Assembly: GCA_037954325.1 (NCBI GenBank)
Contig: JBBMNZ010000002.1
Span: forward strand, 16,283,179 to 16,347,178
Source of the DNA: Fistularia commersonii
Taxonomy: Eukaryota > Chordata > Actinopteri > Syngnathiformes > Fistulariidae
Length of the DNA: 64,000 bases
Direction: 5' to 3'
Part shown: piece after piece, positions 24,556-38,779 of the stretch
Position numbering within the stretch: the stretch's first letter is position 1
How the letters are laid out: the number at the start of each line of letters is the position of its first letter
Program-made: the position numbers and the translations under genes
Notes under the pieces: generated by a model
Databases searched by the model: none
Seen by the model: only the letters and a program-made list of their open reading frames with translations
What the model was told of the DNA's origin: nothing

Positions 24556-24584
24556 TTCAGCACCACCGCGGAGTGGACAGCTCC
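24556..24584 (+). promoter_or_regulatory. RE1/NRSE-like REST-binding site with wide spacing
   Basis: The left half-site TTCAGCACC (24556-24564) is exact. After a 10-nt spacer comes GGACAGCTCC (24575-24584), which differs from the right half consensus GGACAGCGCC at one base. The canonical RE1 spacer is 2 nt. REST is also known to bind expanded RE1s with several extra bases between halves, and this one fits the widest of these. It lies about 0.85 kb upstream of the VAChT ATG. Mammalian cholinergic loci carry a REST silencer upstream of VAChT/CHAT, which keeps the genes off outside neurons. The sequence match is seen; REST function is inferred. Confidence 0.6.
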
Positions 24585-26934
24585 GCAGAGGAGGTCTAGG
24601 GAAGTGAGAGCGGATTAAATCAAAATGAAATCTCCAAAGGAATTGCTTAACAACTACCACAACCCCATAGGAAAACAGTTTATTTTAATTTTAATATTGC
24701 ATATTGTTTCTAGATGGAAATATTGTCGGGGATGATGGGGTGAGTCAAATCTCGAAGCTGCAAAGTGCAGAATGGACTTACAGCTTGACTGATGCCAGTG
24801 TGACTGAATAAGGAAAAAAATGCATCAGCACTCTTTAGAAGACAGAAAGAGACGGAGAGGGAGACAGACACAAAACAAAAATAGAAATAAATATAAAAAA
24901 TAATAGAAGAAACGGTCTCTACATAAAGAAAAATATGCACGTTTTAGGGAATAGTTTTCCCATAATAATAATAAAAAAAAAATCATTAAAAGTGTTGTTA
25001 ACTTCAACTCTCTGCAGCATATTGTGTAGCCAATGATAGATTAAAAGGAAAGTCACAGAGGTCACCGTCGGGAAGAAGAGAAATCGATTGAGTTTGATTG
25101 AAGTGAATGACATAAATGCCCCCAGAAAAAATCCAATCCTTTCCGTCACTCCTTCTGAAGCCAATGAGAAAACTGACTTTAAAAGCTTGTTTGATGGCGC
25201 CATCTACGGGCGGAGAGAGGCGTCACCAATTCCTCAATCAAATTGCCTAAAAAAATGAATTTATTTTATAAGTTAAACAGAATCCAGTTAAAGCTCTAAA
25301 TTACATTTATTGTTACTCGTATTTAAGCATCTGGGTGTCACTTTCAAAATATTTAAGATTGGACATTTTATTTTAAATGATCCCACTCATTGAGTGCCAA
25401 TTATTGTCATAGGCTCCAATTTTATTTTATTTTTATCGAAACAAATTGTTAATGATAATAACTAACTTAATAATAATGCTGAATAATAATATACAGTACA
25501 GGACTGACATCCACTGGATTGAAAAGGGAAATCAGAATTACGGAGCACAAACCGTTTTAACATCTTATTTAAAACTTTAGTTTCACGATTGACCCAATAA
25601 TTATGATCCAGGTGACAGTACAATTAAAAACAAACAAACAACTTATTCATTATTTTACTCACATGTATGTTTTAAGTGTTTATGGAGAATCCGTGCTCTT
25701 TGCTTGTATATGTGCTCGGCCAGTAGATGTCGTTTTATCCCCACAGAGTGAACAACCAAGGGACTTGAACTGATTTCATTACACAAACATAGCATTACAA
25801 CATTACACTATTCATTCAGAAAGATAATTTCAACACATGTGAAACGGTCTCCATAATGGAAAGGCAAACTCACAGGTTTGGTGATAACTGTTGAAATGTA
25901 GCATTTCACAGTGGGGCCTTTTTCATTTTTTTCAGAAAATAAAAGATCGATTGTCTTTATCTTTATCTCTTTTAACATAAACTCGTCAGTTTCTTCAAGC
26001 TAAGATACCAGGATCTCGAGTCCCTGAGTTTGAATGAGGCACTTGATCCAAAGTCCTTTTTAGCGATGCATATTATCACGCCCCGAGTTTTTAGATTATT
26101 TCTTGGATTCCCTATCACAAACATTTATCTGAAATATTCAATCAAATTGGAGTGAATCATTCAAATATTCTCATTGAGGTCAGAGTTTTCAATTTATGGG
26201 ACATTTAATCAGACAAATTCAATATTTGCTAACATAGAGCAACTAAACAGAGCTACAATCACAACATAGTTTAAAACATTCTGCCCAAACGCTCATACCT
26301 AGAATACTGAATACAACGCAAATACAACCTCTTAGAAGTACAATTTACTTCTATACCACGTTTCAAAGCGAATCAAAACCTAAAACTTTTTAAAACTGCT
26401 CTTTTGGTTCAACTTCCATCTCATCTCTCTAAGGAGATCTAAGATTGTTTTGTGCTAAATGACAAGTTTATTTCCAAACACATTATGTTCTATATGTACT
26501 GGAATGTACTATATCACCAGTTTTCTGTGACATATAAGAAACAAAGAAACAGATTTACAGAATGTATTTTCTTGTGAGAGCTGAAAGTTGCAGTATTTCA
26601 TTGATTTTCAGTTCAATGGCATCCATTTGGCCTAAAATCTCACAGGAAAAGTAAATACAGTAGACTCTATTTTCCTGTGCCATTTCCCTCCCAAGCCTTT
26701 ATTTGACGCAGACAGAGTAAATCCAGGCAATGAATGTCAGGAATCCAACCAAAAAGGGGCTCAACATTTTTTGATTTATTTTTAGATGAAATGTTACGTC
26801 ACATGAGTAAGAGAACAGCTCTGATAATCACATTTATTTCCCTCAGCGAACAAACTGTAACTGGAAGGCTTAATGATGAAAGTCTGAATGGCTTGTGGCC
26901 CACCCAAGAGACAGCTTCTTTTCTACGTCACATA

Positions 26935-27083
<149 letters not shown>

Positions 27084-30000
27084 GAAGATCTCAGGTAAAC
27101 TAAAAAGAAATGAAATCACCACCTTTTTCTGGGTAAATTATCTGTTTTCTAATCGGTATCCTTTTGCTTTGGTAAAGGGACAGAGTCAGGAGAGTCAGGG
27201 TTAGCTGTGTTGGAGGATCAGCATTTTCTGTTGCTTTCCCGATGATTCTGCCCTGATCTGATTTGAAACCAAGCTCAGGAGATTCAAGATCACGATGTAA
27301 TCTTGTGCAGTTGCCAAAGTATTAATTTCTGACAGCCAAACAAAATCCCAAGCCACTGCAGCCAGATGCCCACGGCAAAACCCCATGAATGACCCTACTA
27401 GACCTGAATAATTACACAATTAAATCATCGGGGGATGAATTAAAACTTGTAAATGGAATGTTTTAATAAACTTGAATAGTGAGTCACAACAACAAGAAGC
27501 CTGCAGCAGCAGACAGGCAGAAACATGTTTGATTTAAATAATGACACTCTGTAAAGGCTGCAGGAGTTCACGTTGCTCATATTCAGATTTGTCCTTTAAA
27601 AAAGATGAAAGTGCCACCAGTAGTAAAGAAATTAGTTTTTTTTTTTGGGGGGGGGGGTCTATCAAAAGAAGACGAACATGGGAAATGTTAGGAGGTGACT
27701 GGGACATATGCAAATAATGAGAGAGGGAAGGGGGAAGGAAAACAGAAATATGATGAAACAGACTGATTTCATTGCAAAATGTGTTAATATTCATGTGACA
27801 AAGATGTCGAAAAAGTGCTCAATGGACAGAGCTGATCTTAGAGAAACATCTCATCAGCTGATCTGTATTAGGGGCGAGTCCTCATATGCAGTTACCATGG
27901 TAATGACAATTATTAAGCTGAATTCTGGCTTGTCACTGAAAACAAAGTGCTATTAACATTTTTTTTAAATGCAGGGACAGACAAGCAATTATGTTGAGCA
28001 TAAATAACAATAAAACATGATTTGGCCGTTTTTTAACAATTTTTGATACTCACTGCCTCAACATTTTGTTTTCATAGAACATTCTTTTGTTTATTTCAAG
28101 AAAAAAATGTCTGGGCTTTTGTAAAATCAAATTTGTACTGCGTGAGTGCCGACCTAAAAAAAACATTATTTCAAAAACGCTAATGCGGTTAGACTGAGGA
28201 AAAATTAGGCCTTTTAATATTGAATATTCACTATGTGAAGATCGGAAAACACCAAAGAGACTAAACTACTGTCGGAAAAGTTGAAGTGAGGCAAGACATC
28301 AGGTTCTTTACTGTTGCAGAGTGACTTGTGCGACGTCTCACAATATTTAAAGGGAAATTAGCCCCTCTGTATCTCAGAATGATGGATGGATCTTGTATCT
28401 AACTGGAGACAGATGGACCCACGAGCAAAAATTCAAACAATGTATGGAAAAACCCAGCCTCCATTGAGAGAAATATTCACCCTTCATTTCTTGTTGCATG
28501 TTGACTTAAAGATAAGAACAAAGATTGATAGCACAAATGGATTTGTGTTGCTGAATGGATTATAAGCAACATCATCCTCACGTGTGAATTGTGTTCATTT
28601 AATCAACATCACAGCTGCTGCTGATATCCACTGATGTTGTTCCTGTTGACATAGAATTTTGCTTGGATGTACCATTCTTACCCAAACAGACTTGACCTTT
28701 GACCAACATGTGTTTTTATTGAATTTTTCCCTATAAATAAACCATTGTTCTCATTGGATCATTGTCCACATCCTCAGATTACACTCTTTACCGTCTCCTA
28801 TGGATTGTAGGGGGAAAAGATAGATATGAATATGTTGCGTTCCGCATGTGCTCTAGTGTCATGAGTGTGAAATTATAAGCAACAACTTTCTTAGCAACAT
28901 TTAAACCACAGCACAAGCTGTTCTGTCTTTTTTTTTTTCAATAAAGCTGAGTTTGTGCACCTCTTCACACATCAGGGTGTGAATAGTCTGAACTGGTGAC
29001 AATATTGTCCTCGCTTTATTGGTCAAAGTGAGCGGTTTAATGAATTAAAACAGTGATTTCTAAAGAGCAGTGACGCACAGCACCATTTTAATCCAGATTA
29101 CAGTGAAACACTAATCCTGTAAAAATTCAGTTTCTTCCAAACAGATAACATGTTATTTTCTAAATTGTAAAATGTTGGATGTTCGGTTGTTTTTTTAGAG
29201 GTCACTAAAGGCATATTTATCTCTGCTTCTGGTCCGTGTGTGTCACACCGTCATCAAATTGTCAAGTTCGATGAATTGATTGGAAGAGCAGCTGTGTTTA
29301 GCTTTACCACTGATTGTCCTGCGGCTGGTCCAGAAGAGTGTTGCTTTGTGTGTATATGCAATCTTATGCTCTGTGGTTATATAATCGGCTTCACATCTGA
29401 CAGCCATGATCACTAATGGTTGATCTGAGGCAGCAGGCTGACATTTCACCCCGTTTTTTGCGCCTGGCTGGGTGTGAGGTCGTGCACAAGGTGTTGAAAT
29501 TGTGTCTGACCCGGCCAGTGGGTGTGATTAATGTGGCTGGTTTTGATTTGGCAACACATTGCTTGCAAGAGGAGAGATGACTCCCCCATCGCCACCCTGC
29601 AACCTCATATTTCGATTTTGTATTGAAACAATTAATCCCTGTTTTTATCAGGTTGATTTGAGATAATCTGGAATCCAGGTTATATGCATGTTATTCACCG
29701 GATGTTCTCAATCCGAGCAGGAGTGTAACAAAACAGAAGAAAACAAACAAACTAATACATAGACATGTAGTGTAGGCACTCATGCAAAGACTTCATACAT
29801 TGTCGCTGCTGACCTTCGTGCTAAGATTTCTTTTTTTCCCTTGAAACAGGACTGCCAAATGTCATTAAGTTGTGCCATGAGCAAACAATGCAATTCTAAT
29901 AGTGCGTGAACACATCTTTATTTAACAGCTATTACAGTCAGCTGATCATTCCTGTCATATACAAGCAATCCCTGTTTGTACAGGGTGCAACGGTGATCTG

Positions 30001-31106
30001 TAACAGGTTTTTCAATTGATGGAATCATAAACAGTATTAGAGTTCTTTTCCCCAACAATCATCTTGGTTATCTTTTTTACAATATTGTGTAACTTACGTT
30101 TTCCCTTTGCTCTCCATTCTAGAAAACTCCTCATGCCCTCTGATTGTCCCTCTTTCCTCCACACGTGGTTATGTTTCTGTGTAATCCTCTCAAAAAGCCT
30201 ATATGAAAACTTCATTGGTTGGCCAGACATAATCCTCAGTGAACTCTAAGTACCTGAATATGTTTTACTCTAAGAGGGAAAGCCGATGAAAAAAAAAAGG
30301 CAAAATGTGATCTGCCAGACATGAATTCAAAACAGCATCAATACTGCTTTTTTTTTTATGTCATACACTGTTGACAATGCCAAATCATTTAAATTACCTG
30401 ATACATCAGTTCGGGTGACAATATATTATATCATACTTACCGATCAGTCTTATTAAGAAAATACAATCAGAACCATTTCTACAATTCTTGTTGCTGTTTT
30501 GATCACCTTTAACTTCACAGAGCTTTGCTTTTTGACAGCGTAACATTGTTCCTGTTGGCAGTGAACCAGACTGCACAAAGCAGGATTTATTGCTCAAAAA
30601 CAATGATGACCTTTACTCAGGCGTTATGAATAAATGGGTTATTAATTATATCAAAAATCTAAATGAGAGACACCATGCTGTTAAAGTTGTAGAAAACTAA
30701 GTGTTAAGAGAAACCAATACTTATCTGACCCCATTGATCTAGCGGTGGGACAGGAGGAGAGGCAGTGGATTGGCTTTAGAACCTCCAGGAAGGCAGAATT
30801 GTATGTTTATGTCCCAGTTAAGTGGAAAAGTTAAATTGTAAATGGGATTTTCTTGCAAATTTGATGTCTTGAAGTGCTCGAATGAAAAATACATCAATCG
30901 TATACAGTTGTGCGATTTTAACCCACATTATGACTTCATCCTAAACCTTACCTGCGTTATTTCTTAACTAAAGCTAACCAGGTAAGTGATGTACAGCCTA
31001 TTTTGATAGGTAGCTGATGTGTGATTCTGAACACTGCTCAGTCTTTGGGCCTATATCAGCTCAAGCAGCATTGACAAACAATCACATATTTGACACAGAT
31101 GAAGGG

Positions 31107-31155
31107 AAATACCTCAAAAGCATGTAACCATTGGTTGCATGCTTTTGAGGTATTT
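31107..31155. repeat. 49-bp near-perfect palindrome
   Basis: AAATACCTCAAAAGCATG (31107-31124) and its exact complement (31138-31155) flank a 13-nt centre. That centre contains a further 5-bp inverted repeat (AACCA-T-TGGTT). It lies in the VAChT-RGR spacer. Confidence 0.9.
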
Positions 31156-33990
31156 ATATGCTTATATATGTATGGTTACTAACCAAGCATAGACAGGAAA
31201 GTCATACATACAAATCAATACAGGTAAGAGACTATCAAAGACAAAAATGAAGTAACTATTCCACTTGGAGAGTGGAAATTACATCCCATATTGACATCAA
31301 TAAAGAGAAATTAAAAATAAGTGACAAAGCTAGGAATTTTGCAAAATAAAACAGGACAGTAACTATAATAGAGTTCATACTTTGAAGTCCAGTGTTAAAT
31401 GTGTCTAAACAACAAAAACTTGAAATTCCAAGCGGAACTGTGACATGGCAACACATTTCCAATACCAGGCTAAGAGCAAAGGTAATCATTTGAATATAAT
31501 AGCTGTTAGATTCGTAAATGCATAAAACGCATAGTTGTTAAAACATTTTAAAGTTAATCAAGACATTATCTTTTTTTTTCAATTTTGTGTTGCACACACA
31601 ATAGAGGCACCAAATGCATTTGTGTCTCGGAAACTCTCGTACAACTTGATTTGAAGAGCCGACAACATCTTTATGAATCGATCTGGCTGTGTTTCATCCT
31701 TTTTAAGTGTAATTATTATGTTTCTAATGACTCATTACGTAATGTTCTTAGAAATGCTTTAGTACGTAGGATCACAGTAACTTCATGCCGGATGACAGCT
31801 CCATATGTTTAATAGGATCTGGGGACAGTTTCCCCTCATGCATTTTCTGATGTCAATTTTCTACATTGAATAAAGATAAGATCATCTTTGCTGGTCTGAT
31901 CCATGCGGCAAATGTCATCTGATTAAAGCAAAATCTATGACATCTGAACAGTCTAAGCCATAGTCACAGATGATTGAATTACCTCGAGTAAAATGAGAAT
32001 GAAACTGTGGGGGTTGGGTCCTCTGTCTACATGTGTTGTTACCATATAATTATGCAACGACTCTCTCCACTGACAGGCTGTTGACAATTAATCTGCTTAG
32101 AGACACCAACAGAAAGCCTCCATTGTATACTGCAACCTCTGGCTGTTATCTTTACCCTACTCTCTGAACCTTTATTTCCCTATCATTGCCCTGACATACA
32201 TTGTATGCAATTTCACTAGCCCTTCAGGTATTTTGAGGTATAATTCTACTTATTAAAGGTAATTACTGTGTGTCCCATGAGAAAACCCCTTGGGAGAAAG
32301 ACAATAGCAGAAGACAAATATTTCAGTCAGTCCGAGTTCTTTATTAACAAATGGTAATTATTTATGACAATTAACAGAACATGAATTGCAAAAAACGTAT
32401 TATTTTTTTCAAATAAATTAGTGGAAATATCAATTTGTGATATCTGGAGCCCCTGTTACAACACAAGTCTTTGAAGAATTTCATCAAAACATTTATCTGA
32501 GGAAGAGAAAGAGAAATGTATGGAAAATTTAGTGCCCTTTATCATTATCACTCATTGGATTTAGTTAAATGTATTTTTTGAATTCATTTTCTCAGCTCTT
32601 GTTGTCCTGCTAACGTTAATATGACGCTTTTTGTTGTGTACTGATAGAATCGCAAGTAATTCTGTACTCCGTTAAATTAGATCCCCTATTCAAAGAAGGC
32701 CACCAGAGGAGTGGACTACTTGGTTTTTGAAACCTACTGTAAGAAAAGTGATTATATGATAACCAGTAGTGTATCGTGTAACCTCATGGTCAGATGTTAC
32801 ATTAAAAAAGAAACAACCACTAATGTTAAAGAACTTTTTCTACAACAAAGTAGAAATGCAGTTTTACAGCAAGTGGATAAAGTATTAATGAACCAGTCAA
32901 ATAGTTAGAATGGGAGTTTGAGGGCCATTGGAGCAGCTATAACTGTATACATTTCAAGCCCATGTTATAGATAGTGTGGAATCATTTTCAAATATATTTC
33001 ATTTTGATGTTACATAGTTACTCCAGTCAACAAAATGGGAGGCAAGAAGAATGTCCAGTTAATCTACGAGCGTTGACTAATCTCTAAGTTGTTAAGGGGG
33101 CTGTGAATTGAAGAATAGTCTTCTTGTTTGGAGGATTAGTGTGATTCTACTCTGGAAACAACTGTTCATTCCTTCTTGACGAGACATCGGGGGCATGAAC
33201 ACGGTCTCAGGCGGGGCAGAACATGATACAGCGCTGGTTTCCTGTGTGCCCTCAGCCACAGTGATAATTTTAACAAAAATGTGATTTGTTCAATTTACGA
33301 TCTCATAAAAGATTAATGGCAAGGATAAAATGACCGCTTCTGGGCAAAAAGGTAACAAAACATAATCCTGCGTGAAACTGGTACATGAGCAGATTTCATT
33401 CTTTTTATGGGATAAAACCTCATTATTCTCTTTAATGTCAACCATTTGGCCCAACCAGATTACATCACATTTTTAGTAAGATTTATCAGTTTTAAGTTAA
33501 GACCATCCTGATGAAATGAATAATGTTTGCTGTACTGAGAGAGAAAGTCAGACATCATTGTCTTGATAATTACATTCAAATCCATTGAAGATACTGTATT
33601 TCTACTGCTACTACTACAATGACAACTAATAATAATAATTATGGTAATAATAATAATAACAATAATAATTATGTGTTTCTGACACAAATTAAAAATGTTG
33701 CTGCATGAAATCTCTGCAGTCGCAGCAAAGATTTTTTTTGGATCTTGTAAGAAATTATTACAATCTGTCAGTACATTATGCATATTATTTTACAATATGC
33801 TGATATTCTAACGGGTCATTTTTGAAATTCTTGTTTAGCAAGGATGGGAGGGTAATCATGACAAATCACTTCAGACAAAAACAGTTGCTATTAACGCTAA
33901 AGACTTGACAAACACACTCACAAACAGAAACTTGTTGCTACTAGCGAGAAACCACCATCACAGAGCGTGTGTGTATATGGCATGCTTAGT

Positions 33991-36556
33991 TTATTTTGAC
34001 TTGTTCTCAATTTGAGGCACATCAATCTTTTCCCCTGTGAGGAACTGCCAGATGCCTCCTCTGTAGTTCTCATTTCCCAGAGCATACAGAAAAACGTTGA
34101 AGGTGGGAGAGGTCTTAGCCAGGATAGGAGCAATCTGCAGAGAAACGTTCAGGTGTGATAACATTATTAGCCCTTGATAAATCCCAAAGAACAATAAAGA
34201 TTAACTCAGAATAATGCATTAATACAATGATCACCATTACATGATTGTTGGATTGTAAATCAAGCATGTCTTGTCAATTATATCCTATATGAAATTATTT
34301 TATTTCTTTTTTATTGACTGAATTATACAATCTTGGTGTTTAAGTGAGCATTAGCTTTGCATGGGAAAACAACACGTCTTTTTAAATACAACCACAGACG
34401 GGGGGACTCAATACTACGTCGGCAACTGAATCACTGTTCAATCCAGTAGTTCTATGTTTCAACTAACATGTAATAACTATCAGTATTTTACATGAATGTA
34501 TGTGCTGGACTTCCTTACCATCCTGAGCTTAGGGGAGACCAGGTTAGCATTCTCCACAGCAGCGTAGAAAGCCAGGACTCCATAAGGACCCCAACAGAAC
34601 AGCATGGTCTTAAGAGGAGTGTTGGCATTGAACTGGACAGAAAGAAAGATAAAGAGAACAGGAGCGACATGTGTTGTAAAGAATGAGAAAGAATGGAAAG
34701 GAGGGGGAGACCTCTGTCATGAGTTTTATTTTACTTGGGCCAAGTCACACGCCTGAGATAATGCCTGGGAGAAAAACAGTATCAGCGTTAAGGAAGTTCA
34801 TGCTGAGTTTGGCTAAAGAAAGATATGTGAGTAAATAACCCCAGGGCATGATACTGGGCAGAGCTCATGCTCACAGTCATGAGTGGAAATAGCACATTAC
34901 TCTTCTCTAGCTTTGGTTTTTTGTTTACACATTTTGCTACTCAAAGACGTGCGGCCTATGGTTATAAGCATGAAGTTACATAATTATATAATTCCACAAG
35001 AGTTCTTGTGTCTCTGCTGCTCGAGTGCTTGTAATCAAAGTGTCTTCAGATTACTCAGATGACTGTGTGTAATGGGTTTATGCAATGCAGGGTGAAGACA
35101 ACACAGTCGAGCCCCTGAGGGACTCCACCCGTGAACTCTCTTTTCAGTGGCATTGTTGTTTACAGCAGCTACAGTCCACATGCAGCAGAGAGGCAACAGG
35201 GGCGCCCCCTTGAATTCATGACCTATATATGTCATGCTCTTCATTCATTCTGTTTTGTTTTACTGTAAGAGGGTCAGATGGGAATTTTGTATTCATGCCA
35301 GAGAGGGATGGAGGTTAACATAAGAAGAATTCATCCTGATTCCTTCCAGCCGATGAGTCCAGAACAGGAAACCATGTCTGAGTTACATATTACAATTGCA
35401 CTTGATTTATGGCTGCTGCTTTGGTATAGTCCAGAGACCTTTCCAAGTTCCTTTGTGTAGTTATAAAGACCCTAAATGATGAAAGCATAATTTTCTCAAA
35501 GCAGTTTTTAAAAGTTCAACCGCATGCATGAAGTTACATATTGAACATGGTGAACCTTAAGGAGCTGACGTTATGTTCAATATGTTGATTTAGTGTTTTA
35601 CTTACTCTTGGGTTTCCAGTTTTCTTGAATTTCTGTGCAATGGCCTGGTAAGAGGACATGACAACAAACACCTGGATGGCCATGTTAAAAATGCTCATGG
35701 GGATCAAGTAAGACACATAGTTTCTGGGGAGAAAAAATATAAAACAAGAGGCCATTACGTCAGGATGGAACATTCACAGTAAAAGACATATCACACTAAC
35801 CCAGATCTTGACACGGTTATGAGCCGCACACCTGTCTCCCTTGCTGTAGTCCAGAGTGCAGCAGGTCCTTAGGGGCTCGTAGTCATACTCTCCCCAACCA
35901 ATGAGAGGCATGGCGGCCCAGAAGGCAGTGAAAAGCCAGATGAATACAGACAGGGTGATGGCGCTGCTCCACTGTAACTTGGTCCCTGTTTCCAAACATA
36001 GTGGAACTCTAGTCAGTTTCAGTCCCGAGCTCCTGTATTACCTGGTAAACTCTGTGTCTGGGAAAGATTTAAGTCAACCAGGTCTCGGTGCTTGTTGTCA
36101 AACCTTGTGCAAAGGTGAGAGGCACCAGAAAACTGAACAAGCAGGAATCGAAAACAATGGTTTACTTTATTTTTCCCAAATAGGTGAAGGTTGAAAGACT
36201 ACAAAATGCCTGTAAGCATTTTGCCATACCAGGTCACACCTTCGATCCAATAGTAACATTTTAGTAGCAGCCTGGTAACTAGAAAAGTGGTACAGTCCAT
36301 TCTTCCAAGTCTTGTATCCTGTTATCAATGATGACTGAAAATAGCAACGGGGCTGATTTTATTCATGTGTCATGAGACCTCAAGACAAAGGTTTTCTCCT
36401 CACAATAAAACCGGCAGCTGCTCTGTTTCTCGTTTCCAAGGTTATCAAGCCGTTTAGGATTCAATACGGGATTTACGGGCCACTTTTAGATGAACATTTC
36501 CTTTAACAGCAGCAATGCCAAACCAAAATCTGCGCTTGTTGGGAAAGTTGTTTGTG

Positions 36557-36591
<35 letters not shown>

Positions 36592-37630
36592 GTCTGTGTC
36601 TTGTTTTTTTTTCCCCAGGTGAGGAAGGACCGGGAGGGGCTTACTGGTGCAGTATTGATGGTATCTGTCCCAGGCAATAGCAGCGATGAAGTGGATGCTG
36701 GCAAGGGCGGTGACAAAGCCCTGGAAACCATGTGTCTGGCACCCTTCGGAGCCATAAGGCCAGTACCTGGGGGCAAGTAGTTATTTTTGGTCACTCAGAG
36801 AAAAATGGGACTTGTTTACTCAAGCTTCATTGACAAATACGCTCATGTGAGAATGAGAAAATACATTTAACAAACAAGATTAGGCTGGAAAATAATCCCT
36901 GAATCAATGAGCATGGTGAAAAATCCTGTGCATCAGAACATGGGTCTTGATATTGATTTTATGCCTCAGCATTGGCACCATTCCTCCGACAGCTATTTCT
37001 TTGCTCGTTACGTGTCACAAGGCCCAGGAGGAGGGGAAGGGAGGGGTCTATGACCAGCGGGGTGGGGGCTGGAGTCACATAGCTCACCTTAGGAAGCTGG
37101 AGAAAGCGGCGATGGTGGCGTTCATGGAGATACCCATGTCGGCCAGCGCCAAGCTGAAGACTAGGAAATTGCTGGGGGTTCTCAGCTCTCTCACTTTGAG
37201 GAAAGCGACGACCGTCACCGCGTTCAGAAAGAAGCCAAGGAGACCTTTTGGGGTGGGGGGGAATAGGGGGGGGGGAGTCAGAGAGAGACGGGAGATGAGC
37301 GGTGTACGCGTCGATCGGTGCGCACCGGTGTGCGATCGATCCGCGTAAAAGAAAGTGTTTAACATAAACGCGTCATGAGATCCAGTAGGAGAATGCCCCC
37401 TATCACGACCACCACCATCCATGCCCCTTTAGGAAAGAGGAAAAGGCTACTGCCACGCTCCCCGCCGCCGCAGCAGCCCCCGTAGTAACCCATTTGGACA
37501 AATTCCAGCGCTAAAGACGAAAAAATAAACAAAACAAAACACCTCACTCACCTTCCACCAGCAGACAAGATCCCAGGGAAAACACGTCGAACTCGGAGAA
37601 GCCCTCCGGCAAAGGGTATGAAGAAACCAT
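33991..37630 (-). CDS. rgr: RGR opsin (retinal G protein-coupled receptor)
   Basis: This is a seven-TM opsin of retinal pigment epithelium and Mueller cells that binds all-trans retinal and photoisomerises it to 11-cis, supporting the visual cycle. Exons in order: 37552-37630, 37088-37244, 36645-36766, 35832-35985, 35606-35723, 34519-34632 and 33991-34134. They total 888 nt, in frame: 295 aa, the usual RGR length. Key signs: ELRTPSNFLVFSLALADMGI (TM2); YWPYGSEGCQTHGFQGFVTA with the TM3 cysteine; IAAIAWDRYHQYCTR; PLIGWGEYDYEPLRTCCTLD, typical of RGR; and retinal-binding Lys255 in ILAKTSPTFNVF, at the same number as human. FLYALGNENYRGG replaces the NPxxY region. The start ATG at 37630 opens MVSSYPLPEGF. 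The gene is head-to-head with LRIT1. Confidence 0.97.
36559..36590. repeat. (CA)n microsatellite in RGR intron
   Basis: A short pure CA run lies just downstream (on the coding strand) of RGR exon 36645-36766. Confidence 0.9.
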
Positions 37631-37717
37631 CCTGGAATCGAACCGACACCTCGTAGAGCAGCTGTGACGGACACGGAGAACTCCTGACGCTCGTTTACCC
37701 AAACTGACCGGACGCGT

Positions 37718-37732
37718 CTCGCTTTTTAAAGG
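37718..37732 (-). promoter_or_regulatory. Possible RGR TATA-like element
   Basis: CCTTTAAAAAGCG on the minus strand lies about 90 nt upstream of the RGR ATG, a plausible distance for a core promoter with a short 5' UTR. It is the only AT-rich box in an otherwise GC-rich stretch. Sequence-only call. Confidence 0.3.
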
Positions 37733-38399
37733 CGCATTTTCACGTGAAAAGCATATACTTTATTATGCAAAAGCAACCCCCCACCCTCTCTTCCCCCTCC
37801 CTCCACGCTCCCCGCTTTCTGTCGCCCCAATCCGCGCAGGAATGTCTTAAAACCCACTCAAAATCGCAACCCCTTAAAGCGTATTTGTCCACGGCGGCGG
37901 CCGAAAGCCCTTGCAATTAGTTACACAACGAGCCTTTGTGTGGCGGCGCGGATGCTGATGTCAACGCGACGATGCAACCATCGCCTCCCCTCCCACCCCC
38001 CTTTGGCTCTGCGTCACTTTAAGGAGACACAACAGGTGTCCGTCCGCGCGGTGTCGTCCTGCACGTGTTTGACGACGATGATACGAAAGTCCAGCGGGAG
38101 AAGGGGTTTTGGGGGGGATGGTAATTCGGGGGCTGGATTGGAGTCACATCTGGCAGATGTGCTGTCTAAGAGCGACCCTGCAGGATGGAAGATCCAGGAA
38201 TGTGGGTCGATCCTGTAGATTTGCACAAGTACAGCGATAAGCCCATCTGAACAAATGTGTCGAATTCTATGGACGTTTTATTTTGAACCGTGTGAGAAGA
38301 AGAGCTGGTCTGATACATGCCTACTGGTGCAACCTAGTCATTGCAGTGTTGTAACCTGGGGTTATCAGGTGTTCCAACATCTGACGCCCTTGCCCAGGC

Positions 38400-38770
38400 G
38401 ACCTCTCCGTCGATCCATTCCCCCACTGTCTGCTGCTTTTCTTGCACTCAGGCTCGCGGGGGATACTGGAGCCTATCACAGCTGTCAGCGGGTGAGAGGC
38501 GGGATACACCCTGGAGTGGTCACCAGTCATTTGCAGGGTCTCGTGTACAAATAGATAACATTCACTTATTCACTCAGGGCAATTTTCCCAATTATTTCAA
38601 TGAACCTGCTGCATGTTTTTGGACTGTGGGACGAAACCCATGCAGACACTGGGAGTAAATGCGACCTCCACACAGAGAGGTCCCCCCCTTGTCAGAATTG
38701 AACCCAGAATTGAGTCCTTTGTGTGGTGGCGCCGAAGTCCTAACCACTGAAATTCAACCGCTGCATTTAG
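38400..38770 (-). repeat. Teleost interspersed repeat, inverted relative to 2666-3020
   Basis: The + strand shows the reverse complement of the family at 2666-3020: GGAGCCTATCACAGCTGTCA, GCGGGATACACCCTGGA, GGACTGTGGGACGAAACCC and ATGCAGACACTGGGAG, ending in CCTAACCACTGAAATTCAAC. It is diverged and non-coding. Confidence 0.65.
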
Positions 38771-38779
38771 CCCATCATG

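Noticed and set aside
33629..33671. TAA-rich tract as a functional element
   Set aside because: Simple trinucleotide repeat; no further structure.
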